From contig NC_087068.1 of NCBI RefSeq assembly GCF_963678635.1, forward strand, positions 20,628,914 through 20,692,913: a stretch of DNA of 64,000 nt. Reading direction: 5' to 3'. Numbering within the stretch: the stretch's first letter is position 1; each line of letters starts with the position of its first letter. The position numbers and the translations under genes were made by a program. This document shows positions 27,317 to 38,859 of this stretch, in pieces. The notes under the pieces are model-generated. The model had not been told where the DNA came from, ran no database searches, and saw only the letters and a list, made by a program, of their open reading frames with translations. Source of the stretch: Symsagittifera roscoffensis (lineage: Eukaryota; Xenacoelomorpha; Acoela; Convolutidae).

Positions 27317-27400
27317 CTAAGTCTCGGATTCGATCTGCGACCTACTGCGACCTACTACGAGATTATGAGTCTCACGCAAAAACCACTCAGCCACGCACGC
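27317..27400 (-). repeat. tRNA-derived SINE head or tRNA-Met-like pseudogene
   Basis: The minus strand shows an A-box-like TGGCTGAGTGG and an anticodon arm GAGA-CTCATAA-TCTC with CAT in the loop. A B-box-like GATCGAATCC sits in a T arm with four of five pairs. The acceptor ends do not pair, and an 11-nt repeat (tgcgacctac on plus) is duplicated in the variable region. A T-rich tail follows. This favours a tRNA-derived SINE or pseudogene over a working tRNA gene. Confidence 0.5.
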
Positions 27401-27575
27401 TTAATCGATCACGAAACCTACTCACAAAAAAGAGAGAATAGAATCTATGAAATTCCCAAAGCTAGATCGTGATTATAGCAAAAAAGCAACCAAATAAATC
27501 AACACTTCCCACTTTCATTGATCACTTTTATTTGCAATTTAGGTTAGAAAAAAAGAAGGTTAGTACTAATACTAA

Positions 27576-27645
27576 TACACTACGCTGATAGCTAGTGTAC
27601 AAAATATAGGGTACTTTTTACACTATGCTGATTGCTAGTGTAGAT
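27576..27645. repeat. Short tandem repeat with TACACTA/TAGTGTA dyad
   Basis: Two units starting at 27576 and 27619 (43-bp period), each TACACTA-n9-TAGTGTA with minor changes. Confidence 0.7.
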
Positions 27646-28437
27646 AAATATAGAGTATTTTTCCTTTTATTCATGTTAGTACGATTATATATAATATTTT
27701 CAAAGAGAAAAAGCAAAAGTCTAAAAAATTTGAAAAAAGTGGAGATTGTACTGTGTAAAAACTTTACACGCTTATGAAATAATGAAAACACTGAGTTGAC
27801 TTTTGACAAAAGAAGAAAACTATCACTTATCAATAACAGCATCACAGAGGATCAAATAGAGAAAGCATTGATTAAAAACGCGTTTTAAAACTAAAAACAA
27901 TAGAAAAGCAAAATTAAGGAGAAAAAGTTCAGAAGTAACCCGTGTCAGAGTGATTCAAATTTAAATACGTACTTAGAATTTTTTTTATAATTACTATGAT
28001 GAAATTTAAAATATTTTCTGCATGAGTTCAAGGAAATATTCATGATTGATCATTTGACTTTCAAGAAAAGTTTTTGGTGATTTATTCAGTGGTAAAATCA
28101 AAGTGTTATTAGTAATTTGAGTTACTATTTTCTGTAAAAGTTTATTGTTTTAGCTTAAATATAAAAAAACTTATCAAAATCAGCTTAAGAAAAAGTTTTT
28201 CGGAAAAAGTAAGTTAAGGTCATATATTTTTATCCGGTAAAATTCTGTTCTTTGTTATATAGAGCTAGCATATAGATTAACATAGAGTTCAAACATAGAC
28301 TTGCAATATAAAGTCATTATATAGAGTTCACAAACAGAGTTAAAACTGATCGCTTACTCTTTAATTGAAAAGCTTTGTATATTCCAACAATTTTTCAAAA
28401 AACAAGCCAAAAAACGTCATTTTGGGAATGTTTTGAG

Positions 28438-28590
28438 AAAAAAAACGCTTTTTCGACGCGCGGTCCTCCCTCAAAATTAGTTATATTGGCGCCAAAGGCG
28501 CCCTTAGAAAAATTTTGAGGTTGGTCAGTCAAAAGTGGATGTCGTAAAATTATACCAAGGAGCAGATCCTTTGGAAAAATTTGGCAACCA
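28438..28590 (+). repeat. Partial hAT-like MITE (TATTGGCGCC family)
   Basis: Carries the family's inner block (CCTCCCTCAAAATTAG, GGCGCCAAAGGCGCC, AAATTTTGAGG) but neither terminal repeat; homologous to 31480-31570. Confidence 0.65.
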
Positions 28591-29795
28591 GAGTTTAGGG
28601 GAAAAGGGGGTGGTTATTTAAAATTATTTCATTTTTATAGCTCTCAGTTTTCAAAATATGGCATGACAAGTACTTATTCAAGAGGTTGAAATTTTTTTGT
28701 AGGAGTTATAGAGTATACGAAGGGTAGAATGAAAGAACTTATTTATCCAAAAACTTATTTAATACCACATCATTAAACATGTATTGAAGAAACATATGAA
28801 GTAAAGAGAGGATAGAAGAAGGGCAAAATAAATACCCACAGAGAGTCTACACTTGCTCTCTGTCTACCCTAGCAATGTTATTTTTATGGCAACAACAAAG
28901 ATCAAGTAGTCATCTCCATTGTGTTCTACTATGCAAGTTTTAACTAATTGCCATTTGAGGTAAAGTTTGTGAAAAATGAAAACCGGAGGTCCTCAAATGT
29001 AGTCTAGGAAACGACTCTGTGAGCGAGCTGCGATCAAATGACACTTATTTTTTAATCTATTGTTTTTAACTTTTCAGCTACAGTCTTCGCGAGGGTTTCA
29101 AGCTTTTCAAATTGGCCTTATGAAAAATCTTGTTTGATTAAATCAAATGTTTGAAGTTGCAGTTTTGTAAGTGTTGTTATTTCTCAAAAAACATTGATGC
29201 AGTATAGAGTTACTCCATTTTAATATGCTGGCTTAAAACTAAACCGTGTACAGCTGAGCAAAAAGTTAAGTGTAATTTTTTCATAGCCTGTTTAGTCAGA
29301 AATTTTCTCGAACACTTTTGACAGCGTTGGTTATGGAGATAGGTTTATAGTTCTTTGGTGCTTCTTGATCGTCTTTTTTCCATATCGAGGTAAAATCGAT
29401 TTTTCAAAGTTGATTGGAAAAATACAGTTTTGAGTGATCATTCGTAGCCAACGTATGACAAAAACTCATCTTTCATATTTCAGCGCAAGTTAAGAGCGTT
29501 TCAGGCAGCGCTCACCCCGCATTATGAGAAACATTTTTGCATCTTTTCCAAATTTTTCTCGTGTTTCTAGTCTCGTTTAATTCCTTTTATAATTTTTTTT
29601 TCGGTCAACGTAAAATTTCCTGTGATATGAACAACTTTTGATGGCTTAGTGTTATGAAAATAGCCGATTCGATCGTCTTTTCGGAATCGATTTGGTCTTG
29701 AAAATTTTAATGAAACTTAAAGAGAGTAGTCTCGGCATCTAAAAACAAGTATTTGGATATGTCAAAGATACAGGGGCGGATTTAACTAATGTGAA

Positions 29796-30223
29796 CAGGG
29801 GCAGATTTAGGGGGGGGGGGGGGGGGAAGGGGCGGACGCCTCTTCTCAGGGATTCGATCTCTGCCCACCCAAAGGTTCCCCTTTGTACTATTTCGAGATA
29901 TCAATTTTTGGTGACTGACCCTAAAAAATTTGTGTGAAAGCGCCTTTAGCGCCAATATATACTAATTTTGAGGGAGCGCGCGCCGAAAAAACGCAATTTT
30001 TTGGTCAAAGTTTTCCAAAAAGTGCCTAAAAACGCCTGTTTTGGCTTGTTTTTTTTTCTTCAAAAGTTTGCCTGCGGCGCAGGAAAACTTGACTAAAACA
30101 TGTTCTTTTAATTGCTTTGGGAGAGCTCGGAAAATCAATTCGGTTGACTTAAAAAAAGGTCAACAAAATTTTCATTTTTTTTGAAAATCCGCCCCCCTCG
30201 AAAAAATCTTAGATCTGCCCCTG
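29796..30223 (-). mobile_element. hAT-like MITE with perfect 8-bp TSD
   Basis: 428 bp between CAGGGGCAGATTTAGG and its inverted mate ending AGATCTGCCCCTG. It is flanked on both sides by AATGTGAA (29788-29795 and 30224-30231). CAGGGGC ends with 8-bp duplications fit hAT transposons. No transposase frame. It contains a G17 run at 29810-29826. A further CAGGGGCGGATTT at 29771 is a stray terminal fragment. Inverted relative to the copy at 31259. Confidence 0.88.
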
Positions 30224-31258
30224 AATGTGAAGGTATGTGAACCTTATGATTAAAACTTAGTGATAAAACTGGTAGTTTTTTGGTCATTCGCATCGATTTT
30301 GTACATTCTTATAATTTCAATCCGTCTTTTGCGTACCGAAATTAATTTCATTTCTCTAAGAAAACATCCAATTGACCAGGCTATCAACATTTTGGCTATA
30401 TCTATTAAAAAAGTCTAATTCATCTGTCATTTGTCTGTTGCCGCTCATATGAAATATCAGAACATAGGGATATTTCAGATTAAGTCAACCAAAGTAGCTT
30501 CACTATCTTCGCAGGCCTCATTCAGTATAATTTCCGCTCAACTTTCCCAGAAAAGAGAAGTCTTATAAATATAGAAGTTCTTCATCCAAAACTAATTACA
30601 AACTGTAAGAAACCCCATCGGTTCGTTTATCCTGGAATTGACACTTTGGGGAGACAGGAAATCCTCTAAAAGTGACTTTTGGGCGGCAGAGATAGAAAAA
30701 AAGCGACGGCTGTGATATTCTAGTCACTTCTTATATTCTAAGATTTCCTTTTTTAATTAGAATTTATTTGCCGAAAAATTGAGTTGAAAAATGGCCCACT
30801 TCGATCAAATTAAAGTCGAACCAGCTAGGTCAACTTATGTTACAATTAATAAAATGACGTTCGATAATGGCGTATTGTTAATCATTTGATGTAATTATTT
30901 TGAGTTACCGAGGACAATTTTTGGTTCGTTTTTGCTTTTCTTTCCCCGCTTGTTAATGTCTTGGAAACGTTTTCCACCAGGACAATTAATCAGATTAATT
31001 AGATTGCAGACGTTAGATCAAGTTTCAGGCTACTCAGAAATCATTTTGTTTAATAAAATAGTTTCTTCGAAGTGAAAATATAACAGATCATAGGGGCAAT
31101 CAGAATTTTCAACGATTCTCATGAAAAGAATTGTGTAGCTGCCAGAAGTAGTGTAAAAGGAAAGTGTGCTCATGCAGGTTGTTTGTGTCGAACTTGTTTT
31201 TTTTTGAAAATCAACCTTTAAAACCATGTTTTACCTACAATTTAAAATGGTACGTTAT

Positions 31259-31658
31259 CAGGGGCGGATGTAGGTTTTTCTCGAAGGGGCGGATTTTCAA
31301 AATTTTTTCAAAAACTAAAATTTGGTCGACCTTTTTTTTTAGGTCGAGCAAAGTGAATTTCCGAGTTCTCCCAAAATACTAAAAAGACCCTGTTTTGGTT
31401 AAATGTTCTGCACCGCAGGCAAAAACTTAAAAAAATCAGGCCAAAAAGGCGTTTTTAGGCACTTTTTGGAAAATTTTGTACAAAAAAGCGCTCCTCCCTC
31501 AAAATTAGTATATATTGGCGCCAAAGGCGCCTTAGAAAAATTTTGAGTCCGTCATCAAATATGGATATCTCAAGGGGGGACCCTTTCAGTCGACAGGGGG
31601 TTGAATCCCGGAGCGGGGGGAGGGGGCGGGGCGTCCGCCCCCCTTATATCCGCCCCTG
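31259..31658 (+). mobile_element. hAT-like MITE, 400 bp, 8-bp TSD (7/8)
   Basis: Ends CAGGGGCGGATGTAGG and ATATCCGCCCCTG; flanks TACGTTAT and TACCTTAT. The inside matches the copies at 29796 (reverse), 42857 and 28438, including a GTCGACC...GGTCGA dyad and the GGCGCCAAAGGCGCC palindrome-like block. Confidence 0.87.
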
Positions 31659-31804
31659 TACCTTATAACTACTCAAAGACAGTTGAAGCAATCTTTTTCT
31701 GAGCAGATCTCATCATTTCTTTCAAGTACGGACTTGAGGTTGATATTTTAAAATTATTACTTTAATGAAACTGGCTGTTGAATGATTTTAAACTAGAATT
31801 ACTT

Positions 31805-31965
31805 AATCTTAATTTGATTTTTTTCGTTCTTCATAAAATCAATCGTTTTTTCAAAAAATTGTTTTTCGTTCTTCTTTTTTTTCGTTCTTCAAAAAATCAA
31901 TCATTTTTCAAAAAATCGTTCTTCAAAAAAATCATTTTTAAAAAAATCAATTTAAATCATTGGAA
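31805..31965 (+). repeat. Low-complexity TTCGTTCTTC/AAAAAATCA tract
   Basis: Irregular repetition of ttcgttcttc and caaaaaatcaat-type units; no coding meaning seen. Confidence 0.55.
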
Positions 31966-32924
31966 TAACAGCAAAGATTGTGCTTTTGAAAATATTCAAA
32001 AAACAATAGTTTAGCAACTTGTTAACACTCAATAACGATGATAAAATTGTTTGTTTATAAATCTGATTGAAGTTCAGCAACATCAATTATAAATCTTGTC
32101 AATCTGATTGAAGTTAAGCAACACCAATTTTTTGGATCCTCAAGTTTCGATATTCTAAAAAATTGAGTCGAATTTTGGATGAATTCGCAATGATGGATGA
32201 GCGTCTTGGCTCTATCGCAGCCGTACAATGTTTTTGCAGGTTTTTTTCCCACAAAAAAAGGAAAAGCTTCTTTCAAAACTCTATGAAGATGCAGTTACAG
32301 TACCAAGTTAAAGACCTTCTGCCCCTAATTCATTTAGGAGATTTTAATTTGGTTCGGAGTTAGAGTTTTTAACTAGTGGTGGAGGTTCCAGCTTAGCCTA
32401 CTGCTGGAGGGGATGTTAAATTGTTCCCTGCGGTAAGCCTTAGCTATCCCAATGAATTAATTTTTTGTGAATTGCTCAGTTGTAAAGAGAATAACATCCT
32501 TTATGGTTTATTTTAAAACCAAGAATGGTGTAAGCAGAAGCGATAAATCGCAGTCAGATCTGATCATTTAGCCCAAAAGTATTTTTTTTTTGGAGAAATT
32601 AATAATTTTATGACTGAAAGTGTCAATATTACTCAGTCGTATTGCAATTGAGCTGTTCCGTCAAGTGGGAAACATCATAGTTGAATTTGTTTGTGGGGAA
32701 AAAATCAAAAAAGTAACACTGTTGATAAGGCCGAGGTGCCATTTTGAAGGTTTCATCACAAAGTGTAATTCGGAATTGCCCTGGTATCGTTTTCGCGCTC
32801 AAACATTTCAGACGGAGACAATTCGGACAATTTTATGTTGGCACTTTTCGGCCAAAATACGCCAGACATTTTAGTCAAATTAAATGAGATATTTCAGGCA
32901 ATTTCAGTTTGAGACATCTGTAAC

Positions 32925-33420
32925 AAGACTGCTCATATATCAGGGCAAAGCCCTGAATGTTCCGACTATCCCTAAATTCATATCGAAAAAATTCTGGGAA
33001 AGAGAAAATGTTGAATACCAAAGGGTAAAATTTTGAGTCGTGCGAAATTAATACGACCGATTAGCTAACCTCTATTCAATTTGGAACGATTTTGTTGCGC
33101 GGCATAATTCGCCACGCAACAATAATTCTCGATACGCTTTCGGCATCATGAATAAACTCTTTCAACCCCCAGCACTTTACAAAAAATATTTGGAGCTAAA
33201 ACATCTTTTTATATTTGAACTAAGGAAAACAAAATCTTCAATGGGGTATAAAAAAATTTGTTGAAAACTGTTATTTCGATCGACGAAAATTGATTGAATA
33301 AAAAACCACGCCGAGCATAAATATTCCGTTTTCTTCGAAAGTCGGAACAATAATCTAAGATAAACGTCAGACACTATTCCTCTGGTTTTGAATGTAAGCG
33401 CTGCTGAATAAGCCTTTATT
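32925..33420 (-). repeat. Dispersed non-coding repeat, CGAGCAGCC family copy
   Basis: Begins (on plus) GACTGCTCATATATCAGGGC with the hairpin CAGGGCAAAGCCCTG. It then shares TTAATACGACCGA, CAATTTGGAACGATTTTGT and AATATTCCGTTTTCTTCGAAA with the copies at 35600 and, in reverse, 4700 and 37330. No ORF. Confidence 0.6.
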
Positions 33421-33457
33421 ACTTCCCAATGCCGTTTGTAATCGATAGTTTTTAGAA

Positions 33458-33740
33458 GGGGCTAGTTCTTTTACCAGACCGACCTTTTACCAGACCGACC
33501 TTTCACCAGACCACAATGCAATAATTCAATTAAGATAAATTTAAATTAGTGGAAGATTCGCAAAGGAAGCGGTTAGAACAAACAAAACTTCGCTGAGAAA
33601 CCGTGAAGTTATTGTCTTTAACCAGACTAAACGGCGGGCGTCATTACATCTGTCAATCAAATTTTGTTTATCGGGTCTGGTAAAAGGTCCATATTATAAC
33701 TTTTCTGGTAAAAAGTCGGTCTGATAAAAGGTCGGTCCCC
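33458..33740. mobile_element. Fold-back element with perfect 9-bp TSD
   Basis: 283 bp starting GGGG and ending CCCC, with inverted termini built of repeated TTTTACCAGACCGACC units. The 9-bp flanks TTTTTAGAA at 33449-33457 and 33741-33749 are identical. A 9-bp duplication is characteristic of Mutator-like elements; repeated-unit termini recall Foldback types. No coding sequence, so it is non-autonomous. Confidence 0.85.
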
Positions 33741-34079
33741 TTTTTAGAAATACTGCTGCTTTGTATATCTTTGGCTGAATTCTATTGACTTTCTCAACTT
33801 CAAAGGTCTCAACTGAATTGTATTGACTTTCTCAACTTCAAACGTCTCAACTTCAAATTGTCTTAAGCGTCTATATCCAAAATGTCGCGGCACAATTTTT
33901 TTAATTCTAGTTGTGAAATATCACTTCCAACACACCATACGTCCTTGTTCATATAATTCATCTCGGCGATGAAATCTATGAAGTGTGTTTGCTGGCAATC
34001 AAAAGACAATGTTCCGTTACTCGGTCAGTTTTAAAACAAAAACTTAAACTCAGTGAAGGTGGAGTTCTTGTGATAAGCA

Positions 34080-35256
34080 CCCGGGTTGACGTCCATGCAA
34101 CAAAAATACAGCTTCAATTAGGGAGTTTATGAAAAAAATGCTTATCATATAACTTTCAGAGATGAAAATTGTGTGATAAGCATTTTTTCAAATAACACTT
34201 TTTTTCCAGAAATTATCTTAAATTGGCTTAAACTTAAACAAAAGAAGTTAATGGCAGTTTTGGTTACACTTGGTTACATGGGAGCAACTTTGGCAACAGA
34301 AAATTTTTTTCAACAAAAAAATTTCATCATACAATTTCAAACATAAATTTTGTTTATCATGCATTTCTTCGATAGAAGAATTACAACTGATGTAGAAAAT
34401 TTTGGTAACTGCCACTTATAATTGTTTTCTTATAATCGAAATCCTTGATTAATAAGTTTTTAGATGATACACAAAATTTCGAAATAATTGTTTTTGCATT
34501 TTCGTTTTTGGAAAAAAAAGCTTATCACACAATTTCATATATTCTTAAAAAACGCCTTTGTTTTTTTTTCACGCATTTTTTGTAATAAGAAATTTGGCAA
34601 AAATACTTGTTATAAAGTTACATAGCAAGAAAAAAATGCTTATTGTTGCAATTTTGGTAACGAAAGTAACGGAATATTTGTGCTCGGGTGGTCTTTTTTT
34701 CTTCAAACAAATTTTGACGTTTTAACTAGCCATTATTGACGGAACTTCTTTTATATCCGTTTGAAAATGTATTGTTGTCCTGAGCTCAAATTTAGAAAGA
34801 TGTTTTACCTGTGATCATTTTTTGTAAAGTTATGAGGGTTTCAAAATTGTCATTTTGGCCCACTTGGGATAATTAATGCTCGATATATTTTGCGCTAGTA
34901 ACGCGGTAGTGGAGATTTAAACCGTCAAAGAAATCGCTCAAAATGGTTGAAGGAAGCTTATTTGTCATAATTGATTTGTTACTAGCAGCGAAATTTTTTC
35001 ATTGTTTACCTAATATGGCGTGTGGGGAGGTGATTTTCGCAAAATCTCAAATTAAAAAAAAATATATATTTTTTACACATTAATTTTTCATGTTATTACT
35101 GCTCCATAGACCTTAAAAGGTAGTCCGAGCATTCAAGACCTCGCCCTGATACGAGCAGTCTTGTTTTGTTGTTTCTGTAGAATTTTTTCTGGTCTGTATG
35201 ACAAGCATTTTTCATAGTATGAAATTTGTATGATAAAGAGTTTTTGTCAATCCGGG
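34080..35256. repeat. Candidate fold-back repeat with CCCGGGTTGAC ends
   Basis: Begins CCCGGGTTGAC and ends GTCAATCCGGG, inverted copies agreeing at 10 of 11 bases. Inside are many ATGCTTATCATACAATTTCAT-like units in both orientations. A related copy is at 41803-42821. A dispersed repeat of another family (about 34655-35180) seems nested within it. No target duplication recognised. Confidence 0.55.
34655..35180 (+). repeat. Dispersed non-coding repeat copy
   Basis: Starts near ACGGAATATTTGTGCTCGGG and ends CTCGCCCTGATACGAGCAGTCTTG. Shares these ends with 37330-38510 and its middle (GGGATAATTAATGC, AACGCGGTAGTGGAG) with 38210-38270 and 43960-44040. Confidence 0.6.
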
Positions 35257-35599
35257 CGTTCGTTTTTGTATGTGATGACTGCGCAATCCAGCAAAAACCA
35301 CTTAGACTGAAGTCTGTGAATTAGCAAGCCTTTATAGCGAGCCTTACTTTATACATGGGCAGGGTCATTTCAGTTATAACCCCCCTAATTGATGAAAATG
35401 AAAAAAAACTGACAAAACTTTGATCGATATTACTAGTATAGACAAATTTTGATCTAATATCCAGAGTTGGAGCAGCTCTAAAAACAGCAGAAATAGGAAC
35501 TAAACGGCATTTAAGAGAGTATTTGAACTCAATTTTGTGAAATTTATATGAGTACAACGGCAAAACAAAAACAGGAAAAAAAGGACCTGTTTGAGGCAA

Positions 35600-36130
35600 A
35601 AAAGACTGCTCGTTATATCTGGGCACAGCCCTCAATGTTTCGACTGCCCCTTAATCCATATCAATTAGTTTTTTTTTGGGAAAATAAAAAATTTTGAAAA
35701 CTGTAAATTTCGACAATATCCACCAAAATCAGGTGTGAAAAATTGAGTCGTACGGAATTAATACGACCGACTTGTAAGCTTCAATTCAATTTGGAACGAT
35801 TTTGTCAAGCGGGATAAATCGCCACGCATAAATAGTTCGCCTTAAGTTTTCAGGACAATGGAGAAAATCTTCAAAGTGCGCATAAATTAGTCCAGAGCAT
35901 AGCCAAATTGGCAATTTTCAAACTCCCAAAACTTTGCAAAAATGATTGGAGGTAAAAATATCTTTTACATTTTTATTCAAGCGTTCAATATCTTCAATGG
36001 TGTTTAATTATTTTGACTGATAATAAAAAAAACTACACCAAGCATAATTATTCCGTTTTCTTCAAAAATCGGATTAATTTGATGAAATGGCTTCGTTTTG
36101 AACTGTGACATATTGATAGCCAGCCTTTAT
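35600..36130 (-). repeat. Dispersed non-coding repeat copy (reverse)
   Basis: Reverse-oriented relative of 4700-5037 and 37670-38170, with GACTGCTCGTTATATCTGGGC at its start, TTAATACGACCGA and ATTATTCCGTTTTCTTCAAAA further in. Confidence 0.6.
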
Positions 36131-37329
36131 TAGTAATAATATTGATCCAATTTTGCAGTCAAATGTTTTATTTTGGCTTTTCATCAACATGCTTATAGGC
36201 GGGTCCCCGGTTAAGGTAGCCTATAATTGGTCAACTCACTGAACCTCGCTCAATCAATTATCTATTATTTGAAATCCCTGGAAACCAATTAATTGAACCA
36301 ATTTTTTGCAATTATTTGGAATCTCAATTAACTTAGACCAAAACTTGTTATTACACAGGAAGACGAAGCAAAATTTATAAAAAAAAGCAAAAAAAACAAC
36401 TTTTTTCCACTTCTAGCACTAATTAGCTTGTTCGGAAAGTTTTGAACTACTGTTTACAGTCACCGACTACCTTTGTTTTGTTTTCTGTAATGGGCGTGTT
36501 CTTTTTTTGGCTAATGATTGAATATCAAAAGTTGACTTTCAGCATACAGGCTCTTCTATTCAGCTTCTCAACAATAAGCAGGATTGCGAGATGTACTCGC
36601 TGCAGGACTTGTCGTTTTATTTAGTGGATTGTCTGAAATCAAAACGGATTATTTTTTATAAATTGTTCCGTTTCTTTTTGAAAATAAATATCAGGGCAGA
36701 CCAAAAACGCTTTTTTCTAAGTTTTCCTGGCTTAGAATCAATTCAATTGTTCCGTTGCCTTTGATAAATTAAGCTTGAATGGATGCCCAATTTCCACCAG
36801 AAGTAATTTAATTTAAGCAGAATTATCCGTCTTTTCGGCTGCATAATTATTGATACTCTCACGCATGATTCCATATCAGTTCACGTGGTCTAGACCTCTT
36901 ATGATTGGTATGCATGCTAATTAGGCCACGAAAAACATCATTGGTCTTCTCAGTACCTTGTCTTATAAAAGTACTCGTTATAGAATATTATGCTCATGTG
37001 AAGTGAGCGAAAAAGTGCCCAATATAGAACCAATATTAACCAAATTTTTGAAAATTAATCCTTCGCCAAACATACGTCATCCATACTTGACTGATCACTC
37101 CTAAAATCAGTTCTAATTATTTTTAGAGCGATGGTGAAGTGGCGATCAATGCAAATTAAGGCTCAGCATTATAGAATGGTCCTCTATTGGTTTTCAGGCT
37201 CTGAGACGCCTGAAAACAGGCTAGTTGGTTAGTCTTATGGCACTCTCTCAGGTGATATTTTGTAAAAAAAAATTTCTTGTTTCTAATTTCGTTAGTGTAA
37301 TGACCTCACTTCGAAACAATTTCTTGTTC
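36131..37329. other. Unannotated spacer
   Basis: No gene or recognised mobile element; only short chance frames. Confidence 0.5.
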
Positions 37330-38510
37330 CGCATTTCGAAGAAAATGACGGAATATTTGCGCCCGGGTGTTTTTTTCTCTCCAGACAAGTTTCGATTACT
37401 TTTTGACTAGCAATTTTTAATTTTTTTTAAATAGCATCAGAAAAATATTGTTACCCTGATCTTAAATTTAAAAATTCATTTCACATATCATTTTCTTATC
37501 AAGTTATTGTTCCGACTTTTGAAGTCAACGGAATATATATGATTGGTGTGGTTTTTTTTCAGTCAATTTTCGGCGATCGAAATAACAGTTTTATGCAAAA
37601 AAGTTTTTGATGCCATAGTGAAGATATCAACTCCCCGAAACCAAATTTATCTAAGCTTCCTTCCGATCATTTTATGCAAAGTTTTGGGAGTTTTAAAATG
37701 TCAATTTGGCCATGCTCTCAACTATTTTACGAGCGCTTTGAAAGTTTTATTCAAAATATTGAAAGCGTAACCAGTGCAACAAAATTGTTCCAAATTGAAT
37801 TGAGGCTAGCTAATTGGTCGTATCAATTTTGCACAAATCAAATTTTACACTTGACCTTTGATAATGTCCAAAATTTATAGTTTTTTCAATTAGTTTCTCA
37901 TTACAAAGCCAAACTGTGTATTTTGTGATTTGTTAGCGAATTCCGCAACAATGCCACTCCCTTTGTTCTTCGTTTGTTATTCCAATCTCTTTGATTGTTT
38001 CGACAAAACTTGAACATGTTTAAAGACTTGTCCTTGCAATACAGGAACATACAGGCACAAAATTTGCGTCTATCCAGTGGACACTTTCACCTCATAATGC
38101 TTTTCCAAAAAACTAGTCGAGATGAATTAAGAGGAAGTCGGAACAATCAGGGCTTTCTTGTTGGTCTTGTAATATACACGATCAACCTTGTTGGGGTTAA
38201 GGATTGTCAATTTGACCAATTTGGGATAATCATTGCGTAATAGATTCCGTGCTATAAACGCGTCAGCGGAGGTTAATTCCGTTTTTAGAAAGCGTTACGC
38301 AAACTATATCACCTTGTGCTTTACATAGGGTCTGAGGAGGTGGCTTTCAAAAAAATCTGAAAACTGTTTCCTTTTTTCCTTTTTTTTAAATTTAATGGTG
38401 TTTCCTTTCTTAAAAATTAATCAAATTTTTAAGCCAAGATGACCTCCTAGAACTTGAGAGTCAGTCAAATCATTCAGGGTTTTGCCCTGATTCGAACAGC
38501 CTTGTGAGTA
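37330..38510 (+). repeat. Dispersed non-coding repeat copies in tandem
   Basis: Contains the CGGAATATTTG...TTTTTTTCTCC start twice (near 37347 and 37526), the ATTGAGGCTAGCTAATTGGTCGTA block, and ends GGGTTTTGCCCTGATTCGAACAGCCTTG. Another start follows at 38533. At least two related units are joined. Confidence 0.6.
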
Positions 38511-38859
38511 TTATTCCAATTTTTGAAGAAAGTGACGGAATATTTGTGCTCGGCGCGGTTTTTTTTTCTCCAAACCCATTTTGACTTTTTAAGTGAAAAG
38601 ACCAATTTCGTCATTTTTGAACGAAATGTTTTATACCATCTGAACGCCAGTGATGCCTTGAGCTAAAATTCAAAAATATTTTGTACCTGTGGTTTTTTGA
38701 GTCAAGTGATTTCTGAGTCGAGTGCGTTTTTTTGATATTGCCACTTTAAACTCACATGCCACTTTAAAATTCATCGGAACCTTGCGTCTGTCAAAAATTC
38801 TTCTACAACTGCGTAAATTATTATTCAAGAGACGACTTCTAATTTGAATTTTTTAACAA

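Noticed and set aside
29771-29795. Separate MITE starting at 29771 (CAGGGGCGGATTT)
   Set aside because: The duplication AATGTGAA matches only the element starting at 29796; the earlier string is a stray end fragment.
32055-32363. Short ORFs on both strands near 32.1-32.4 kb
   Set aside because: Contain a duplicated 41-bp stretch (TGATTGAAGTT...AACA) and no domain signature.
35321-35635. 104-codon minus-strand ORF
   Set aside because: Overlaps dispersed repeat ends; no motif; probably chance.
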